A stretch of DNA of 64,000 nucleotides from contig CAWGEA010000001.1 in NCBI GenBank assembly GCA_963821495.1, positions 496,001 through 560,000 of the forward strand. Reading direction: 5' to 3'. Shown piece by piece: positions 1 to 8,926 of the stretch. Below the pieces are notes generated by a model. That model was not told where the DNA came from, made no database searches, and was given only the letters and a program-made list of their open reading frames with translations. Numbering within the stretch: position 1 is the first letter of the stretch; every line of letters starts with the position of its first letter. The stretch is from AC-32 sp963821495. GTDB lineage: Bacteria > Actinomycetota > Thermoleophilia > Gaiellales > Gaiellaceae. Position numbers and translations under genes: made by a program.

Positions 1-1218
1 GAGCTCCTGCGCGACCGCTCGGTCGTCGCGCTGCTCGCGGCCGAGGTGATCTCGACCACCGGCGGGCAGATGACCTGGCTCGCGCTGCCGTGGTTCGTCC
101 TGATCACCAGCGGCTCGGCCACCCACACCACCTTCGTGGTCGCGGCCGAGGTGATCGGGCTCGCGCTGCTCGGGCTGCCCGGCGGCCGGGTGCTCGGACG
201 GCTCGGCGCGCGCCGGACGATGATGCTCTGCGACGCCGTCCGCGCGCCCCTGATGGTCGTGATCCCGGTGCTGTACTGGACGGTCGGGGCCTCGTTCGCC
301 GTTCTGCTCGCGGTTGCGTTCCTGCTCGGCGCCTTCAGCGCGCCCTACTTCGCGGCTCAGAAGGTGATCGTCCCCGAGCTGCTGGGCGAGGACGAGCAGC
401 AGGTGACGGAGGCGAGCGCGCTCTTCCAGGCGGCGACGCGGACGACCCTGCTCGCGGGGCCGGCGCTCGCCGGAATCCTGATCGGGGTGTTCGGGGCGCC
501 GCCGGTGCTGCTGATCGACGCGGCCACGTACCTCGTCTCGGTCCTGCTCGTCGCGGTCTTCGTGCCGCAACGCTCGCCGATCGTGCAGGCGGAGGAGGAG
601 CGCAGCATCCGCGCGGGGTTGCGCTTCATCCGCGGCGACCGGTTGCTGCGCGTCTGGTGGCCGACCTTCGCCGTGGGCGACGCCGCCTGGACGGCGTTCT
701 TCGTCGCCGTGCCGGTGCTCGTGCTGGCGCGCTTCGGCCACCACGCCTGGATTGCCGGGATGCTGATCGCGGCCTTCGGCGTCGGCGCTCTTTTGGGCAA
801 CGTCGTCTCGTTCCGCTTTCTGGCGCGCCGTTTCGACGGCCTCTGGATCGTTGCCACCTTCGTGCTCGGACAGGCGGTGCCGCTCTGGTTGCTGTGGCTG
901 GATCTTCCGGCCGTTGCGCTCTCGGCGCTGATCTTCGCCTCCGGGATCGCGAACGGGCTGGTAAACCCGAGCCTGCACGCGATCACGACGCTGCGCATTC
1001 CGCCGGCGCTGCGGCCGAACGTGCTGACCACCGCCATGGTCGGCTGGGCGGTCGTGAACCCGCTCGGGCTGTTCGTGACCGGGCCGGTCCTCGACGCGTT
1101 CGGCACGACCCCGGTGCTGATCGGCTTCGCCGCCGTACAGACGCTGTCGATGGCGGTCATCTCGCTGGCGGCGGTGCGTGAGCTGGGGCGCCGCGAGCTC
1201 GAGCCGGCGCTCAGCTGA
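1..1218 (+). CDS. MFS transporter (5' end outside window)
   Basis: The reading frame is open from the first base, so the start lies upstream and about 405 residues are visible. The protein is strongly hydrophobic with about ten to twelve predicted membrane segments. A glycine-rich stretch followed by GRLGARRTM near residue 65 matches the loop 2-3 signature of major facilitator transporters. The C-terminal half repeats the pattern (FLARRFDG). This resembles the enterobactin-exporter/macrolide-efflux branch of MFS, but no substrate can be assigned. It ends tail to tail with the next gene on the other strand, overlapping it by 8 bp. Confidence 0.85.
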   Translation, partial: ELLRDRSVVALLAAEVISTTGGQMTWLALPWFVLITSGSATHTTFVVAAEVIGLALLGLPGGRVLGRLGARRTMMLCDAVRAPLMVVIPVLYWTVGASFAVLLAVAFLLGAFSAPYFAAQKVIVPELLGEDEQQVTEASALFQAATRTTLLAGPALAGILIGVFGAPPVLLIDAATYLVSVLLVAVFVPQRSPIVQAEEERSIRAGLRFIRGDRLLRVWWPTFAVGDAAWTAFFVAVPVLVLARFGHHAWIAGMLIAAFGVGALLGNVVSFRFLARRFDGLWIVATFVLGQAVPLWLLWLDLPAVALSALIFASGIANGLVNPSLHAITTLRIPPALRPNVLTTAMVGWAVVNPLGLFVTGPVLDAFGTTPVLIGFAAVQTLSMAVISLAAVRELGRRELEPALS

Positions 1219-1678
1219 GCTCGTTCGCCTTGCCGGTCAGCGCGGTGAAGCCGGCCTGCAGGAAGTCGTTCGCGGCCGCAGCGCCGAGCGACCACGTCAG
1301 CAGCCGCCCGAAGCGCGGCGCGACGATCTGCGTCGCCGCCAGCCCCGCCGCAGCCCAGGTGCCGACGCAGCGCGTACACGTGACGAGCTCGCCGAGGGCC
1401 TGCTGCAAGCCGCCGTCGCGCACGGGCTGCTCGTCGTCCGCATCGGCGTCGCCCTCGACGAAGGGAGCGCGAACGGGTGCCGTGACGCGATCGTGCGCCA
1501 GCGTCCGCGCGGCCTTGAAGCTCGCGGCGGCGAGCACCGCGAAGTCGAGCGGCGTCTGGCACTGCGGGTCGCGGTCGAGCAGCCGCGCGACCGCCCCGGC
1601 CGTCGCGAGCAGCCCGGCGAAGGAGCCGGCGATCGCGGCGTAGGCCTCGTAGGGCGGCCGTGCTTCGACGGAAACCAC
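1211..1678 (-). CDS. DUF1360 family protein
   Basis: A 155-residue protein with a CTRC motif inside TCTRCVGTW near residue 110 and flanking hydrophobic helices. This is the CxxC/GxW pattern of DUF1360 proteins, which are small membrane-associated proteins of unknown function. The GTG start at 1678 is chosen because it faces uvrB across a short divergent gap of 18 bp; upstream in-frame codons run into the uvrB coding region. The start is not certain, because there is no clear ribosome binding site. Confidence 0.65.
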   Translation of the reverse strand: MVSVEARPPYEAYAAIAGSFAGLLATAGAVARLLDRDPQCQTPLDFAVLAAASFKAARTLAHDRVTAPVRAPFVEGDADADDEQPVRDGGLQQALGELVTCTRCVGTWAAAGLAATQIVAPRFGRLLTWSLGAAAANDFLQAGFTALTGKANELS

Positions 1679-1683
1679 GAGGC

Positions 1684-1689
1684 TACTCT
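1684..1689 (+). promoter_or_regulatory. Extended leaderless -10 box for uvrB
   Basis: TACTCT sits 7 nt before the uvrB ATG. With normal -10 to start-site spacing, transcription would begin at or next to the A of the ATG, giving a leaderless mRNA. There is no Shine-Dalgarno sequence. No GAAC-N4-GTTC LexA box is visible here, unlike at uvrA. Confidence 0.5.
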
Positions 1690-1696
1690 TGGACGA

Positions 1697-3703
1697 ATGG
1701 CGGACTTCAAAACCTCGCAGGCCTACCAGCCGACCGGCGACCAGCCACAGGCGATCGCCGAGCTGTCGGCCGGCCTGCGCGAGGGTGAGCGCTACCAGAC
1801 CATGCTCGGCGCGACCGGCACGGGCAAGACGGCGACGATGGCGTGGATCGTCGAACAGGTCCAGCGCCCGACGCTGCTGATCGCCCACAACAAGACGCTG
1901 GCCGCCCAGCTCTGCAACGAGCTGCGGGAGTTCTTCCCCGACAACGCGGTCGAGTACTTCGTCTCCTACTACGACTACTACCAGCCGGAGGCGTACGTCC
2001 CGCAGGCCGACCTCTACATCGAGAAGGACTCCTCGCGCAACGACGACATCGACCGGCTGCGGCACGCGGCGACGGCCGCGCTGCTCTCGCGCCGCGACGT
2101 GATCATCGTCGCCTCGGTCTCGTGCATCTACGGCCTCGGCTCGCCGGAGGAGTACGAGAAGCGCGTCGTGCTGCTGGCCGTCGGCGAGGAGCACGACCGC
2201 GACCTCGCGCTACGCAAGCTGATCGACATCCAGTACTCGCGCAACGACACGCTGCTCGGGCGCGGGCGCTTCCGCGTCAAGGGCGACGTGGTCGAGGTGC
2301 AGCCGGCGCACCTGGAGTCGGCCTACCGCATCTCCTTCTTCGGCGACGATGTCGAGCAGATCACGCACTTCGACCCGCTCACCGGCGAGGTCTACGGCAA
2401 GCTCGACCACCTCGCGCTCTTCCCGGCGACCCAATACGTGACCTCGAAGCCGACGATCGAGCGCGCGGCCGAGCAGATCCGGCACGAGCTCGCCGAGCAG
2501 GTCAGGCAGTTCGAGGGCGACGGGAAGATGCTCGAGGCGCACCGCATCCGCCAGCGCACCGAGTACGACCTCGAGATGATGCAGGAGCTCGGCTTCTGCA
2601 ACGGGATCGAGAACTACTCGCGGCACCTCGACGGGCGCCCGCCCGGCTCCGCGCCGCACACGCTGCTCGATTTCTTCCCCTCGGACTTCGTGGTCTTCGT
2701 GGACGAGTCGCACCAGACGGTGCCGCAGCTCGGCGGGATGTACGAGGGCGATCGCTCGCGGAAGGAGACGCTGGTCGAGCACGGCTTCCGGCTCCCGTCC
2801 GCGCTCGACAACCGGCCGCTGCGCTTCGACGAGTTTCTCGGCAAGGTGCCGCAGCTCGTGTTCGTCTCGGCGACGCCCGGGCCGTTCGAGCTGCGCCACT
2901 CGACCCGCATCGCCGAGCAGCTGATCCGCCCGACCGGGATCGTCGACCCCGAGGTCGAGCTGCGCGCGACGAAGAACCAGATCGACGACCTGCTGAACGA
3001 GATCCGCCGCCGGGAGGAGGTCGGCGAGCGCGTGCTGGTCACCACGCTGACGAAGAAGATGGCCGAGGACCTGACCGACTACCTGCTCGAGTCGGGCGTG
3101 AAGGCCCGCTACCTGCACTCCGAGATCGACACGCTCGAGCGGATCCAGATCATCCGCGAGCTGCGGCTGGGTGAGTACGACGTGCTCGTCGGGGTGAACC
3201 TCCTCCGCGAGGGCCTCGACCTGCCCGAGGTCTCGCTGGTCGCGATCCTCGACGCCGACAAGGAGGGCTTCTTGCGCGGCCAGACGGCGTTGATCCAGAC
3301 GATCGGCCGCGCCGCACGGAACGTCAACGGCAAGGTGCTGATGTACGCGGACAAGCACACCGAGGCGATCAAGTACGCGCTTGACGAGACCGACCGCCGC
3401 CGCGCCAAGCAGCTCGCCTACAACGAGGAGCACGGCATCACGCCGGAATCGATCGTCAAGGGCGTCTCCGACATCGCCGAGTTCCTCGCGCTGGAGTCGC
3501 CGACCGTCCCGGGCCGCAGGCGCAAGGGCCGGGCCGAGGTCGAGGGGATGTCGCCGCCCGAGCTCGAGAAGCTCGTCATCCAGCTCGAGGAGGAGATGTT
3601 CGCGGCGGCCGAGGAGCTGCGGTTCGAGTACGCGGCGAAGCTGCGCGACGAGATCAAGGATCTCCGCCGCGAGCTACAAGCCGCCGCGGAGGCGCCCGCC
3701 TAA
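1697..3703 (+). CDS. uvrB: Excinuclease ABC subunit B
   Basis: UvrB is the damage-verifying helicase-like subunit of nucleotide excision repair. The 668-residue length is normal. The Walker A motif GATGTGKT lies at about residues 38-45. The aromatic beta-hairpin region (YYDYYQPEAYVP) follows at about 90-105, then DEAD-like DESH and helicase motifs (GVNLLREGLD, QTIGRAARN). A C-terminal UVR domain (FEYAAKLRDEI) that contacts UvrA/UvrC lies at about 620-655. The ATG at 1697 gives the conserved N-terminus ending FKTSQAYQPTGDQPQAI and is preceded by a leaderless -10 box. Confidence 0.97.
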   Translation: MADFKTSQAYQPTGDQPQAIAELSAGLREGERYQTMLGATGTGKTATMAWIVEQVQRPTLLIAHNKTLAAQLCNELREFFPDNAVEYFVSYYDYYQPEAYVPQADLYIEKDSSRNDDIDRLRHAATAALLSRRDVIIVASVSCIYGLGSPEEYEKRVVLLAVGEEHDRDLALRKLIDIQYSRNDTLLGRGRFRVKGDVVEVQPAHLESAYRISFFGDDVEQITHFDPLTGEVYGKLDHLALFPATQYVTSKPTIERAAEQIRHELAEQVRQFEGDGKMLEAHRIRQRTEYDLEMMQELGFCNGIENYSRHLDGRPPGSAPHTLLDFFPSDFVVFVDESHQTVPQLGGMYEGDRSRKETLVEHGFRLPSALDNRPLRFDEFLGKVPQLVFVSATPGPFELRHSTRIAEQLIRPTGIVDPEVELRATKNQIDDLLNEIRRREEVGERVLVTTLTKKMAEDLTDYLLESGVKARYLHSEIDTLERIQIIRELRLGEYDVLVGVNLLREGLDLPEVSLVAILDADKEGFLRGQTALIQTIGRAARNVNGKVLMYADKHTEAIKYALDETDRRRAKQLAYNEEHGITPESIVKGVSDIAEFLALESPTVPGRRRKGRAEVEGMSPPELEKLVIQLEEEMFAAAEELRFEYAAKLRDEIKDLRRELQAAAEAPA

Positions 3704-3727
3704 GGGGCGCTCGCGCTGCCGTTTCGA

Positions 3728-3754
3728 GCGCGCACGAGCTCCGCTCGTGCGCGC
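3728..3754 (+). terminator. Hairpin after uvrB
   Basis: An 11-bp perfect inverted repeat (GCGCGCACGAG and its complement) with a 5-nt loop starts 25 bp after the uvrB stop. There is no T-run, so it is a terminator-like hairpin by position and stability only. Confidence 0.5.
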
Positions 3755-3755
3755 A

Positions 3756-3761
3756 TAAGAT
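3756..3761 (+). promoter_or_regulatory. Leaderless -10 box (TAAGAT)
   Basis: TAAGAT lies 6 nt before the GTG of the following gene, directly after the uvrB hairpin. No ribosome binding site is present. Confidence 0.45.
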
Positions 3762-3767
3762 CTCGCC

Positions 3768-4229
3768 GTGCTCGGCGCGATCATCCAGGTCCTGATCTCC
3801 GGCTTCGTGATCGGCGCGCTCGCGCGCTGGGCGGTGCCAGGCCCCGACCCCATGTCGGTGCCGATGACGATCCTGCTCGGCGTCTTCGGCTCGTTTCTCG
3901 GCGGCGGGATCGCGGCGGCGATCTTCGGCGCGGAGCAGGACTCTGGCAGCGTCTTTGCGATCCTGATCGGCTCGATCCTCGCCTCGATGGTGCTGCTGAT
4001 CGGTTACCGCCGCTTCGTGCAGAAGCGCCCGCTCACCGGCCCGGACGCGCACCGGCCGCCCGGCGAGCGACCGCAGCTCGGCACCCTCCTCGGTGCACCC
4101 GGTGGGCAGGCTGCCCAGCGCCGCGACGTCGCCGACCGGCTGCGCGAGCTGGAGGAGCTCCACCGCGACGGCGCCCTCACCGACGAGGAGTTCGAGGCCA
4201 AGAGGGCCGAGCTGCTCGCGCGCTCGTAG
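3768..4229 (+). CDS. GlsB/YeaQ-like membrane protein with SHOCT domain
   Basis: A 153-residue protein. The first 85 residues form three hydrophobic helices with glycine-rich turns (GALARWAVPGPDPM, GVFGSFLGGGIAA), typical of the GlsB/YeaQ/YmgE (transglycosylase-associated) family, which is linked to stress and envelope responses. The last 30 residues (ADRLRELEELHRDGALTDEEF) are a classic SHOCT domain, a short C-terminal module thought to mediate protein assembly. The two halves are joined by a proline-rich linker. The next gene encodes a related small membrane protein without SHOCT. Confidence 0.8.
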   Translation: MLGAIIQVLISGFVIGALARWAVPGPDPMSVPMTILLGVFGSFLGGGIAAAIFGAEQDSGSVFAILIGSILASMVLLIGYRRFVQKRPLTGPDAHRPPGERPQLGTLLGAPGGQAAQRRDVADRLRELEELHRDGALTDEEFEAKRAELLARS

Positions 4230-4263
4230 GTTTCGGTCCGGCTAACTCGGGGACAATCCTCGC

Positions 4264-4509
4264 ATGCACTGGATATGGCTGATTCTCGTTGGTGCGCTCG
4301 TCGGTGCCCTCGGCCGCCTGCTTCACCCGGGGCGGGATCCGATGGGGTGGATCGTCACGATCCTGATCGGCATTGCATCGTTGGTGATCGCAGGCCTGAT
4401 CCTCAACGGGTTCTGGGCATTCGTCGTCGGCGTGATCGTTGCGATCGTGCTCGTAGCGCTCGTCGGCCGGTTCTTCGGCGAGCGTCGTGGCGGACTCGCC
4501 CGTACCTAG
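4264..4509 (+). CDS. Small GlsB/YeaQ-type membrane protein
   Basis: An 81-residue protein with three hydrophobic segments and the family turn GRLLHPGRDPMGW, a paralogue of the N-terminal part of the preceding gene. A GACAAT box 6 nt before the ATG suggests a leaderless transcript. Its stop codon abuts the stop codon of the convergent phosphoesterase gene with no spacer. Function unknown beyond the envelope-stress family association. Confidence 0.7.
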   Translation: MHWIWLILVGALVGALGRLLHPGRDPMGWIVTILIGIASLVIAGLILNGFWAFVVGVIVAIVLVALVGRFFGERRGGLART

Positions 4510-5343
4510 CTAGGCAGGCTCTGTCTGGAGCGGCTCGCGGCCGCGCGGAAATCTCCGCGTGGCCGTGAGACCCCAGTCGTTCTCGCGCCAGACGAAGGTC
4601 TGGACGAGGAGCGACTTGGCGCTCGCCTCGTAGACGTGCAGGCCGCGTGCCTCGCCGCGGCGATTCGGCCGCGGCTGGCCGAGCCCGGGGGCGACCGAGA
4701 CCGTCACGCCGCGCAGGCCGTCCCGCTCGACCTCGAACTCGTGCCGCTCGCTGACGGCCGCCTGGTGGATGTGGCCCGCCAGGATCAGCTCCGCACCGGC
4801 GTCGACGAGCCCGGCGAGCACCTCGGAACGGCGCGAGACCGGCCGCTTGCGCGAGCGCCACGGCGCGCCGATCAGGTGGTGGTGGAGGCAGACCACGCGC
4901 AGCGCGCCGTCGGGCGCGCCGTCGAGCAGCTCACCGGCTCTGGCTATCTGCCTCGCGCGGATGCCGCCCGACTGGTGGCGCCAGGGCCGCACCGAATTGA
5001 GCCCGACCACGACGAGGGCGGCCGAGCGGAAGACCGGCTCCACCGTCTCCCACTGGCGCTCGAACTCGGCCCACGGACGGGTGAAGCGGGCCGGGAAGGT
5101 GTACGGGATGTCGTGGTTCCCCGGGATCACCAGCAGCGGCCGTCCGAGCCCTCGCAGGAACGTCGCGGCGCGCTCGTGCTCTCGCCGGCGGCCGCGGTGC
5201 GCGAGATCCCCGGTGACGGCGATCAGCTCGGGGGAGACTCGCTCGACGAAAGGCCTCAGGCTGCGCTCGACGGCTGTTTCCTCGACGCTACCCGCGTGCA
5301 GGTCGGAGATGTGGAGGACGCGCACGGCCAACGCCGAACCCAC
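4510..5343 (-). CDS. Calcineurin-like metallophosphoesterase
   Basis: A 277-residue cytosolic protein with all metallophosphoesterase signatures in order: HISDLHAG near the N-terminus, TGDLAHRG, PGNHD, LHHHLIG and GHIH. These supply the two-metal site. The overall form resembles the Icc/CpdA branch (cyclic nucleotide phosphodiesterase-like), but the substrate cannot be set from sequence. The start could be the GTG at 5343 or an in-frame GTG 18 nt further in, which lies directly before the conserved RVLHISDLH. The next gene is divergent. Confidence 0.85.
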   Translation of the reverse strand: MGSALAVRVLHISDLHAGSVEETAVERSLRPFVERVSPELIAVTGDLAHRGRRREHERAATFLRGLGRPLLVIPGNHDIPYTFPARFTRPWAEFERQWETVEPVFRSAALVVVGLNSVRPWRHQSGGIRARQIARAGELLDGAPDGALRVVCLHHHLIGAPWRSRKRPVSRRSEVLAGLVDAGAELILAGHIHQAAVSERHEFEVERDGLRGVTVSVAPGLGQPRPNRRGEARGLHVYEASAKSLLVQTFVWRENDWGLTATRRFPRGREPLQTEPA

Positions 5344-5361
5344 GCTATTACACTGAGTTCC

Positions 5362-5601
5362 ATGCCCGATGAGTCCACCGAGATCTTCGATGACCTCTAC
5401 CTCGGGTTGAGGGCGGGCGGCGCGCTGCGCAAGCAGCGCAGGGGCGAGCCGTTGACCACCGCGGACCGCGAGGCGCTGGGCCGCTGGGAGCGGCTCTCGT
5501 CGTGGCGCAAGGCGGTCGCGATCGGCGCCTTCGCCCTCGGCACCTTCGGCCTCGGGTTCACACTGGGTGGACTCATCTTCGGCCGCTGGCGCAAAGCCTG
5601 A
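5362..5601 (+). CDS. Small single-span membrane protein
   Basis: A 79-residue protein with an acidic then arginine-rich N-terminal half (KQRRGEPLTTADREALGRWERL) and one C-terminal membrane helix rich in Gly/Phe (GTFGLGFTLGGLIFG). TACACT 7 nt before the ATG fits a leaderless start. It is divergent from the phosphoesterase and convergent with the AI-2E transporter gene, with 1 bp between stops. Not a family I recognise; intact and likely expressed. Confidence 0.6.
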   Translation: MPDESTEIFDDLYLGLRAGGALRKQRRGEPLTTADREALGRWERLSSWRKAVAIGAFALGTFGLGFTLGGLIFGRWRKA

Positions 5602-5602
5602 T

Positions 5603-6661
5603 CTAGCTGCTGGACTCCTTGGCGAACAGGACGGTCGGAACCTCCTCCTCGGCGGGGTCCTTGTCCCGGACGATCACGTCCATCAGCGTCACGAGCACCG
5701 CCACGAACGGCGTGGCGAGCAGGACGTAGAACGCGCCGAAGACGAGCCCGACCGCGGTCACGCCGATCAGCACGAGCAGCGGCGAGAGGCCGGTCACGTG
5801 GCCCATCACGCGCGGGATGACGACGTAGTCCTCGAGCTGACGCACGACGAGCACGGCGATCCCCGCCGCGAGCGCGACGTGCCACGAGGCGGTAAGGCCG
5901 ACGGCGACCGCGACGGCGCCGGCCAGGAGCGGTCCGATCACCGGCACGATCTCGACGATCCCGGCGAAGATCCCGAGCAGGAGCCAGAACGGCACGCCGA
6001 TCGCCCAGAAGGCGAGCGAGAGGACGACGGCGACGAACGCGATCAGGAGGAATTGGCCGCGCACGAAGGCCCCGAGCTTCGCGTCGATCAGCTCCCACGT
6101 GTCGTGGATCACGCGTCTGTGCCTGCGCGGCGCAAGCGAGGTGACGAAGCCGATCGCCTTCTCGCGCTCGAAGATCCAGTAGGCCGCGGTTGCGAAGACG
6201 AAGAAGATCCCGACCACCACCTCGAGCGCCTTCGTCCCGACCGACACCGAGAGGTGGACGACGTTGCCGGCGGACGGGAGCTTGCGCAAGCGCTTGTTCA
6301 CGCCGGCGAAGAACTGGTGCTTGATCCCGGTCGAGTGCCTCGCCTTCTGGCTCAGCTCCTGCCTCGAGGTGGGCACGCCGCCGAGCGCCTGGTCGACCTG
6401 GTCGGTCGCCCGCGGCACGACCAGCCACAGCAGCAGCGCGAGCGCGCCTACGAGCGCGGCGTAGTGGATCGCCACGCCGATCGGCCTCGGCACGCGCCAG
6501 GCAGCCAGGCGGTCGACGCCGGGCCGCATGGCAGCGGCGATCGTGATGCCGAGGAAGACGAGGGCGATCACGATCTTGGCCTTCCAGAGCGCGAGCGCGA
6601 AGACGATCACGCCCACGGCTATGAGGGTCGTGACGAAGGCTTTGCGGGCGGTCTCGGTCAC
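5603..6661 (-). CDS. AI-2E family transporter
   Basis: A 352-residue membrane protein with about eight predicted helices in the typical 2+1+5 arrangement. The long hydrophilic region in the middle and the C-terminal motifs VPVIGPLLAG, and PRVMGHVTGLSPL near residue 290, match the AI-2E exporter (PerM/YhhQ-like) family. Members export autoinducer-2 or act as Na+/H+ antiporters, so the substrate is open. I chose the GTG at 6661 because the family begins just before the first helix; the longer frame upstream is proline/serine-rich and atypical. Confidence 0.8.
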   Translation of the reverse strand: MTETARKAFVTTLIAVGVIVFALALWKAKIVIALVFLGITIAAAMRPGVDRLAAWRVPRPIGVAIHYAALVGALALLLWLVVPRATDQVDQALGGVPTSRQELSQKARHSTGIKHQFFAGVNKRLRKLPSAGNVVHLSVSVGTKALEVVVGIFFVFATAAYWIFEREKAIGFVTSLAPRRHRRVIHDTWELIDAKLGAFVRGQFLLIAFVAVVLSLAFWAIGVPFWLLLGIFAGIVEIVPVIGPLLAGAVAVAVGLTASWHVALAAGIAVLVVRQLEDYVVIPRVMGHVTGLSPLLVLIGVTAVGLVFGAFYVLLATPFVAVLVTLMDVIVRDKDPAEEEVPTVLFAKESSS

Positions 6662-6737
6662 TGCCCTCGCGTTCTGGCCATGTCGCGGCAGCCGCAAACG
6701 CAGGATTGAAGCCGAATCCGCCGAAGCGGGCAGGGCG

Positions 6738-7160
6738 ATGGTCGCCGAGGACGAGCAGGTGTGCTTCGACGTGCGCCGGCACGGCGCCTCGCTCGCGCGT
6801 CCGCTCGCGCAGGCGGCGGTGCTGGCGTTCTCCGGCGCCATCCTGCTGGCGCAGCCGTGGCCGCTGCAGCTTCCGGGCGCGGCGCTCGTCGTGCTGGCGG
6901 CCGGAGTGTGTCTGCGCGCCGTCTGGCGCTGGGAGCGAACCCACCTCGTCGTGACGACGGAGAAGGTCTGCCTCGTCGACGGGACGCTGCGACGGCGCTC
7001 GTCGGCCGTACGTCTGCGCGCCGTCGAGAACCTCGAGCTGGAGCAGACGTTCCCGGGCCGGCTGCTCGGGTATGGAACCCTCGTGGCCGGACCCCTGGAG
7101 ATAGACCACGTGCCGCAGCCCCGGAGCGTCTACCGGCTCGTCGAGCGACTGGCCGGCTGA
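6738..7160 (+). CDS. Membrane-anchored bacterial PH-domain protein
   Basis: About 140 residues: two hydrophobic helices (around residues 20-60) followed by a PH-like domain with THLVVTTEKVCLVDGTL and the tail VPQPRSVYRLVE. This is the bPH_2 (YdbS-like) architecture. Function is unknown. The TGA stop overlaps the ATG of the downstream ABC ATPase by one base, so they are probably translationally coupled. The start is uncertain, because codons are open upstream. Confidence 0.65.
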   Translation: MVAEDEQVCFDVRRHGASLARPLAQAAVLAFSGAILLAQPWPLQLPGAALVVLAAGVCLRAVWRWERTHLVVTTEKVCLVDGTLRRRSSAVRLRAVENLELEQTFPGRLLGYGTLVAGPLEIDHVPQPRSVYRLVERLAG

Positions 7161-8059
7161 TGGCCGAGGCTCCGCCCGTCGAGGTGCGGGCGCTGACGAA
7201 GCGCTACGGCTCGACCCTCGCCGTCGAGAATCTGACCTTCGCGATCCCCCCTGGGCGGATCACCGGCTTCCTCGGGCCGAACGGCGCCGGGAAGTCGACG
7301 ACGCTGCGGGCGCTGCTCGGCCTCGTGCGGCCATCCTCCGGCGAGGCGCGGGTCGAGGGGTCGCGCTACGCCGAGCTACGCGACCCGCTCGGGATCGTCG
7401 GCGCTGTGCTCGAGTCGGAGAGCTTCCATCCGGGCCGCTCGGGCCGGAACCACCTGCGCGTCGTCGCGGCGGCCGCCGGGCTGCCCGTCGCACGGGTTGA
7501 CGAGGTGCTCGCCGAGGTGGAGCTGAGCGGCGCCGCCCGCCGTCGGGTCGGCGGCTACTCGCTGGGAATGCGGCAGCGGCTGAGCGTCGCAGGCGCGCTG
7601 CTGGGCCGGCCACGCCTGCTCGTCCTGGACGAGCCGGCAAACGGGCTCGACCCGGAGGGGATCCGTTGGCTGCGCGAGTTCCTGCGCTCGTTCGCCGCGG
7701 CCGGCGGGACGGTCCTGATCTCCAGCCACGTGCTCGGCGAGGTCGCGCAGATCGTCGACGAGGTCGTGATCATCCACCACGGGCAGCTGATCGCCCAGGA
7801 GCCGCTGGCGGCGCTGACGGCCCGGTCGGCAGGCGGGTCGGTCGTGCGTAGCCCGGAGGCGCAGCGGCTGGCCGCCGAGCTGGCGCGCGCGGGGGTCGAG
7901 ACCGTGCCGGTTCAGGCGGACGAGCTGCGCGTCGCGGCGCCGACCGAGCGGGTCGGCGAGGTAGCCGCGGCCGCCGGGATCGTGCTCCACGAGCTGAGTC
8001 CTCAGGGGGCGAGCCTCGAGGAGGTCTTCCTCGAGCTGACGGCGGGAGGGTCCACGTGA
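7160..8059 (+). CDS. ABC transporter ATP-binding protein
   Basis: A 299-residue ABC ATPase. Walker A is GPNGAGKST (about residues 38-46), the signature is YSLGMRQRLSVA, and Walker B is LLVLDEP, followed by the H-loop SSH. The C-terminal extension of about 80 residues is typical of ABC-2 exporter ATPases (NatA/CcmA type). It overlaps the permease gene by 4 bp (GTGA), and the pair probably forms an ABC-2 exporter of unknown substrate, perhaps a lipid or antibiotic. Confidence 0.92.
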   Translation: MAEAPPVEVRALTKRYGSTLAVENLTFAIPPGRITGFLGPNGAGKSTTLRALLGLVRPSSGEARVEGSRYAELRDPLGIVGAVLESESFHPGRSGRNHLRVVAAAAGLPVARVDEVLAEVELSGAARRRVGGYSLGMRQRLSVAGALLGRPRLLVLDEPANGLDPEGIRWLREFLRSFAAAGGTVLISSHVLGEVAQIVDEVVIIHHGQLIAQEPLAALTARSAGGSVVRSPEAQRLAAELARAGVETVPVQADELRVAAPTERVGEVAAAAGIVLHELSPQGASLEEVFLELTAGGST

Positions 8060-8790
8060 CACGGCTCGTCCGCTCCGAGCTGTTGAAGCTCGTGACCACG
8101 CGACTGCTGCTCTGGCTCGCTCTCTTGCTGATCGCTCTGGAGGTGCTGGTGATCTCGCTCAACGTCTCGCAGGAGTCGCTTCACTCGCTCGCCGAGGCGC
8201 CCAGGCAGCGGGACGTCGTCTCGATCGCGGCGACCTCGGCGCTGATCTCGCTGATCCTCGGGATCGTGGGCTCGGCCGGGGAGTACACGCACGGCACGAT
8301 CAGCCACACGCTGCTCGTCGCGCCGGTGCGTGGGCGGGTGGCCGCGGCCAAGCTCGTCGCCAGCGGGCTCGCCGGAGCGTTTCTGGCACTGGTCGCCGCG
8401 GCGTTTGCGTGGGGCTACGCGGCGCTGCTGCTCTCGGCGCGCTCGGTGCCGTTGCACCTCGCGTCCGGGGGCGCGGTGCGGATTCTGCTCGGGACGGTGG
8501 CCGCCGCGGCGATCACCGGGGTGCTCGGCGTGGGGCTCGGTTTGCTCCTGCGCAGGCAGACGCCGGCGATCGTGATCACGTTCATCTGGCTGCTCGTGGC
8601 GGAGCCGCTGCTCTCGATCGCGGGGATCCAGGAGTACGCGCCCGGTCACGCCGTCGCGTCGGTGGTCGAGGCCGGGTTGCAGGGCCCGGATCTGCTCGGC
8701 TTCGGCGCGGGCCTCGCGTTGGCAGTGGGTTATGCGGCCGGCTTCGCGCTCGCGGGTGGGGTTGCAATGGCCCGCGCCGACGTCAGCTGA
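8056..8790 (+). CDS. ABC-2 type permease
   Basis: A 244-residue protein with six predicted membrane helices and the ABC-2 pattern: an N-terminal LVRSELLKLVTTR cytosolic elbow, a GEYTHGTISHTLL coupling-like segment after the second helix, and glycine-rich helices. It starts inside the stop codon of the ATPase gene and should form a complex with it at the membrane. Confidence 0.88.
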   Translation: MTRLVRSELLKLVTTRLLLWLALLLIALEVLVISLNVSQESLHSLAEAPRQRDVVSIAATSALISLILGIVGSAGEYTHGTISHTLLVAPVRGRVAAAKLVASGLAGAFLALVAAAFAWGYAALLLSARSVPLHLASGGAVRILLGTVAAAAITGVLGVGLGLLLRRQTPAIVITFIWLLVAEPLLSIAGIQEYAPGHAVASVVEAGLQGPDLLGFGAGLALAVGYAAGFALAGGVAMARADVS

Positions 8791-8791
8791 G

Positions 8792-8822
8792 CCCACTGTC
8801 AGGGACTGTCCCTGGGAGTGGG
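8792..8822. repeat. REP-like palindrome beside a RAYT gene
   Basis: A 31-bp imperfect palindrome. The outer 6-bp arms are CCCACT and AGTGGG, and the inner 7-bp arms are CAGGGAC and GTCCCTG, separated by a 2-by-2 mismatch (GT/GG) and centred on a single T. The size, internal mismatch and position next to a RAYT transposase gene are typical of REP sequences. Only this copy is visible in the window. Confidence 0.6.
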
Positions 8823-8926
8823 TCGGAACGGACGCGTCAGGCGTGCCGAAGGCGTGACGAATCGTCCACGGCCTGCCGCTTGCGGGCGCGGCCGCCGCCG
8901 GAGCCCGGGCTACCGTAGCGACGCAG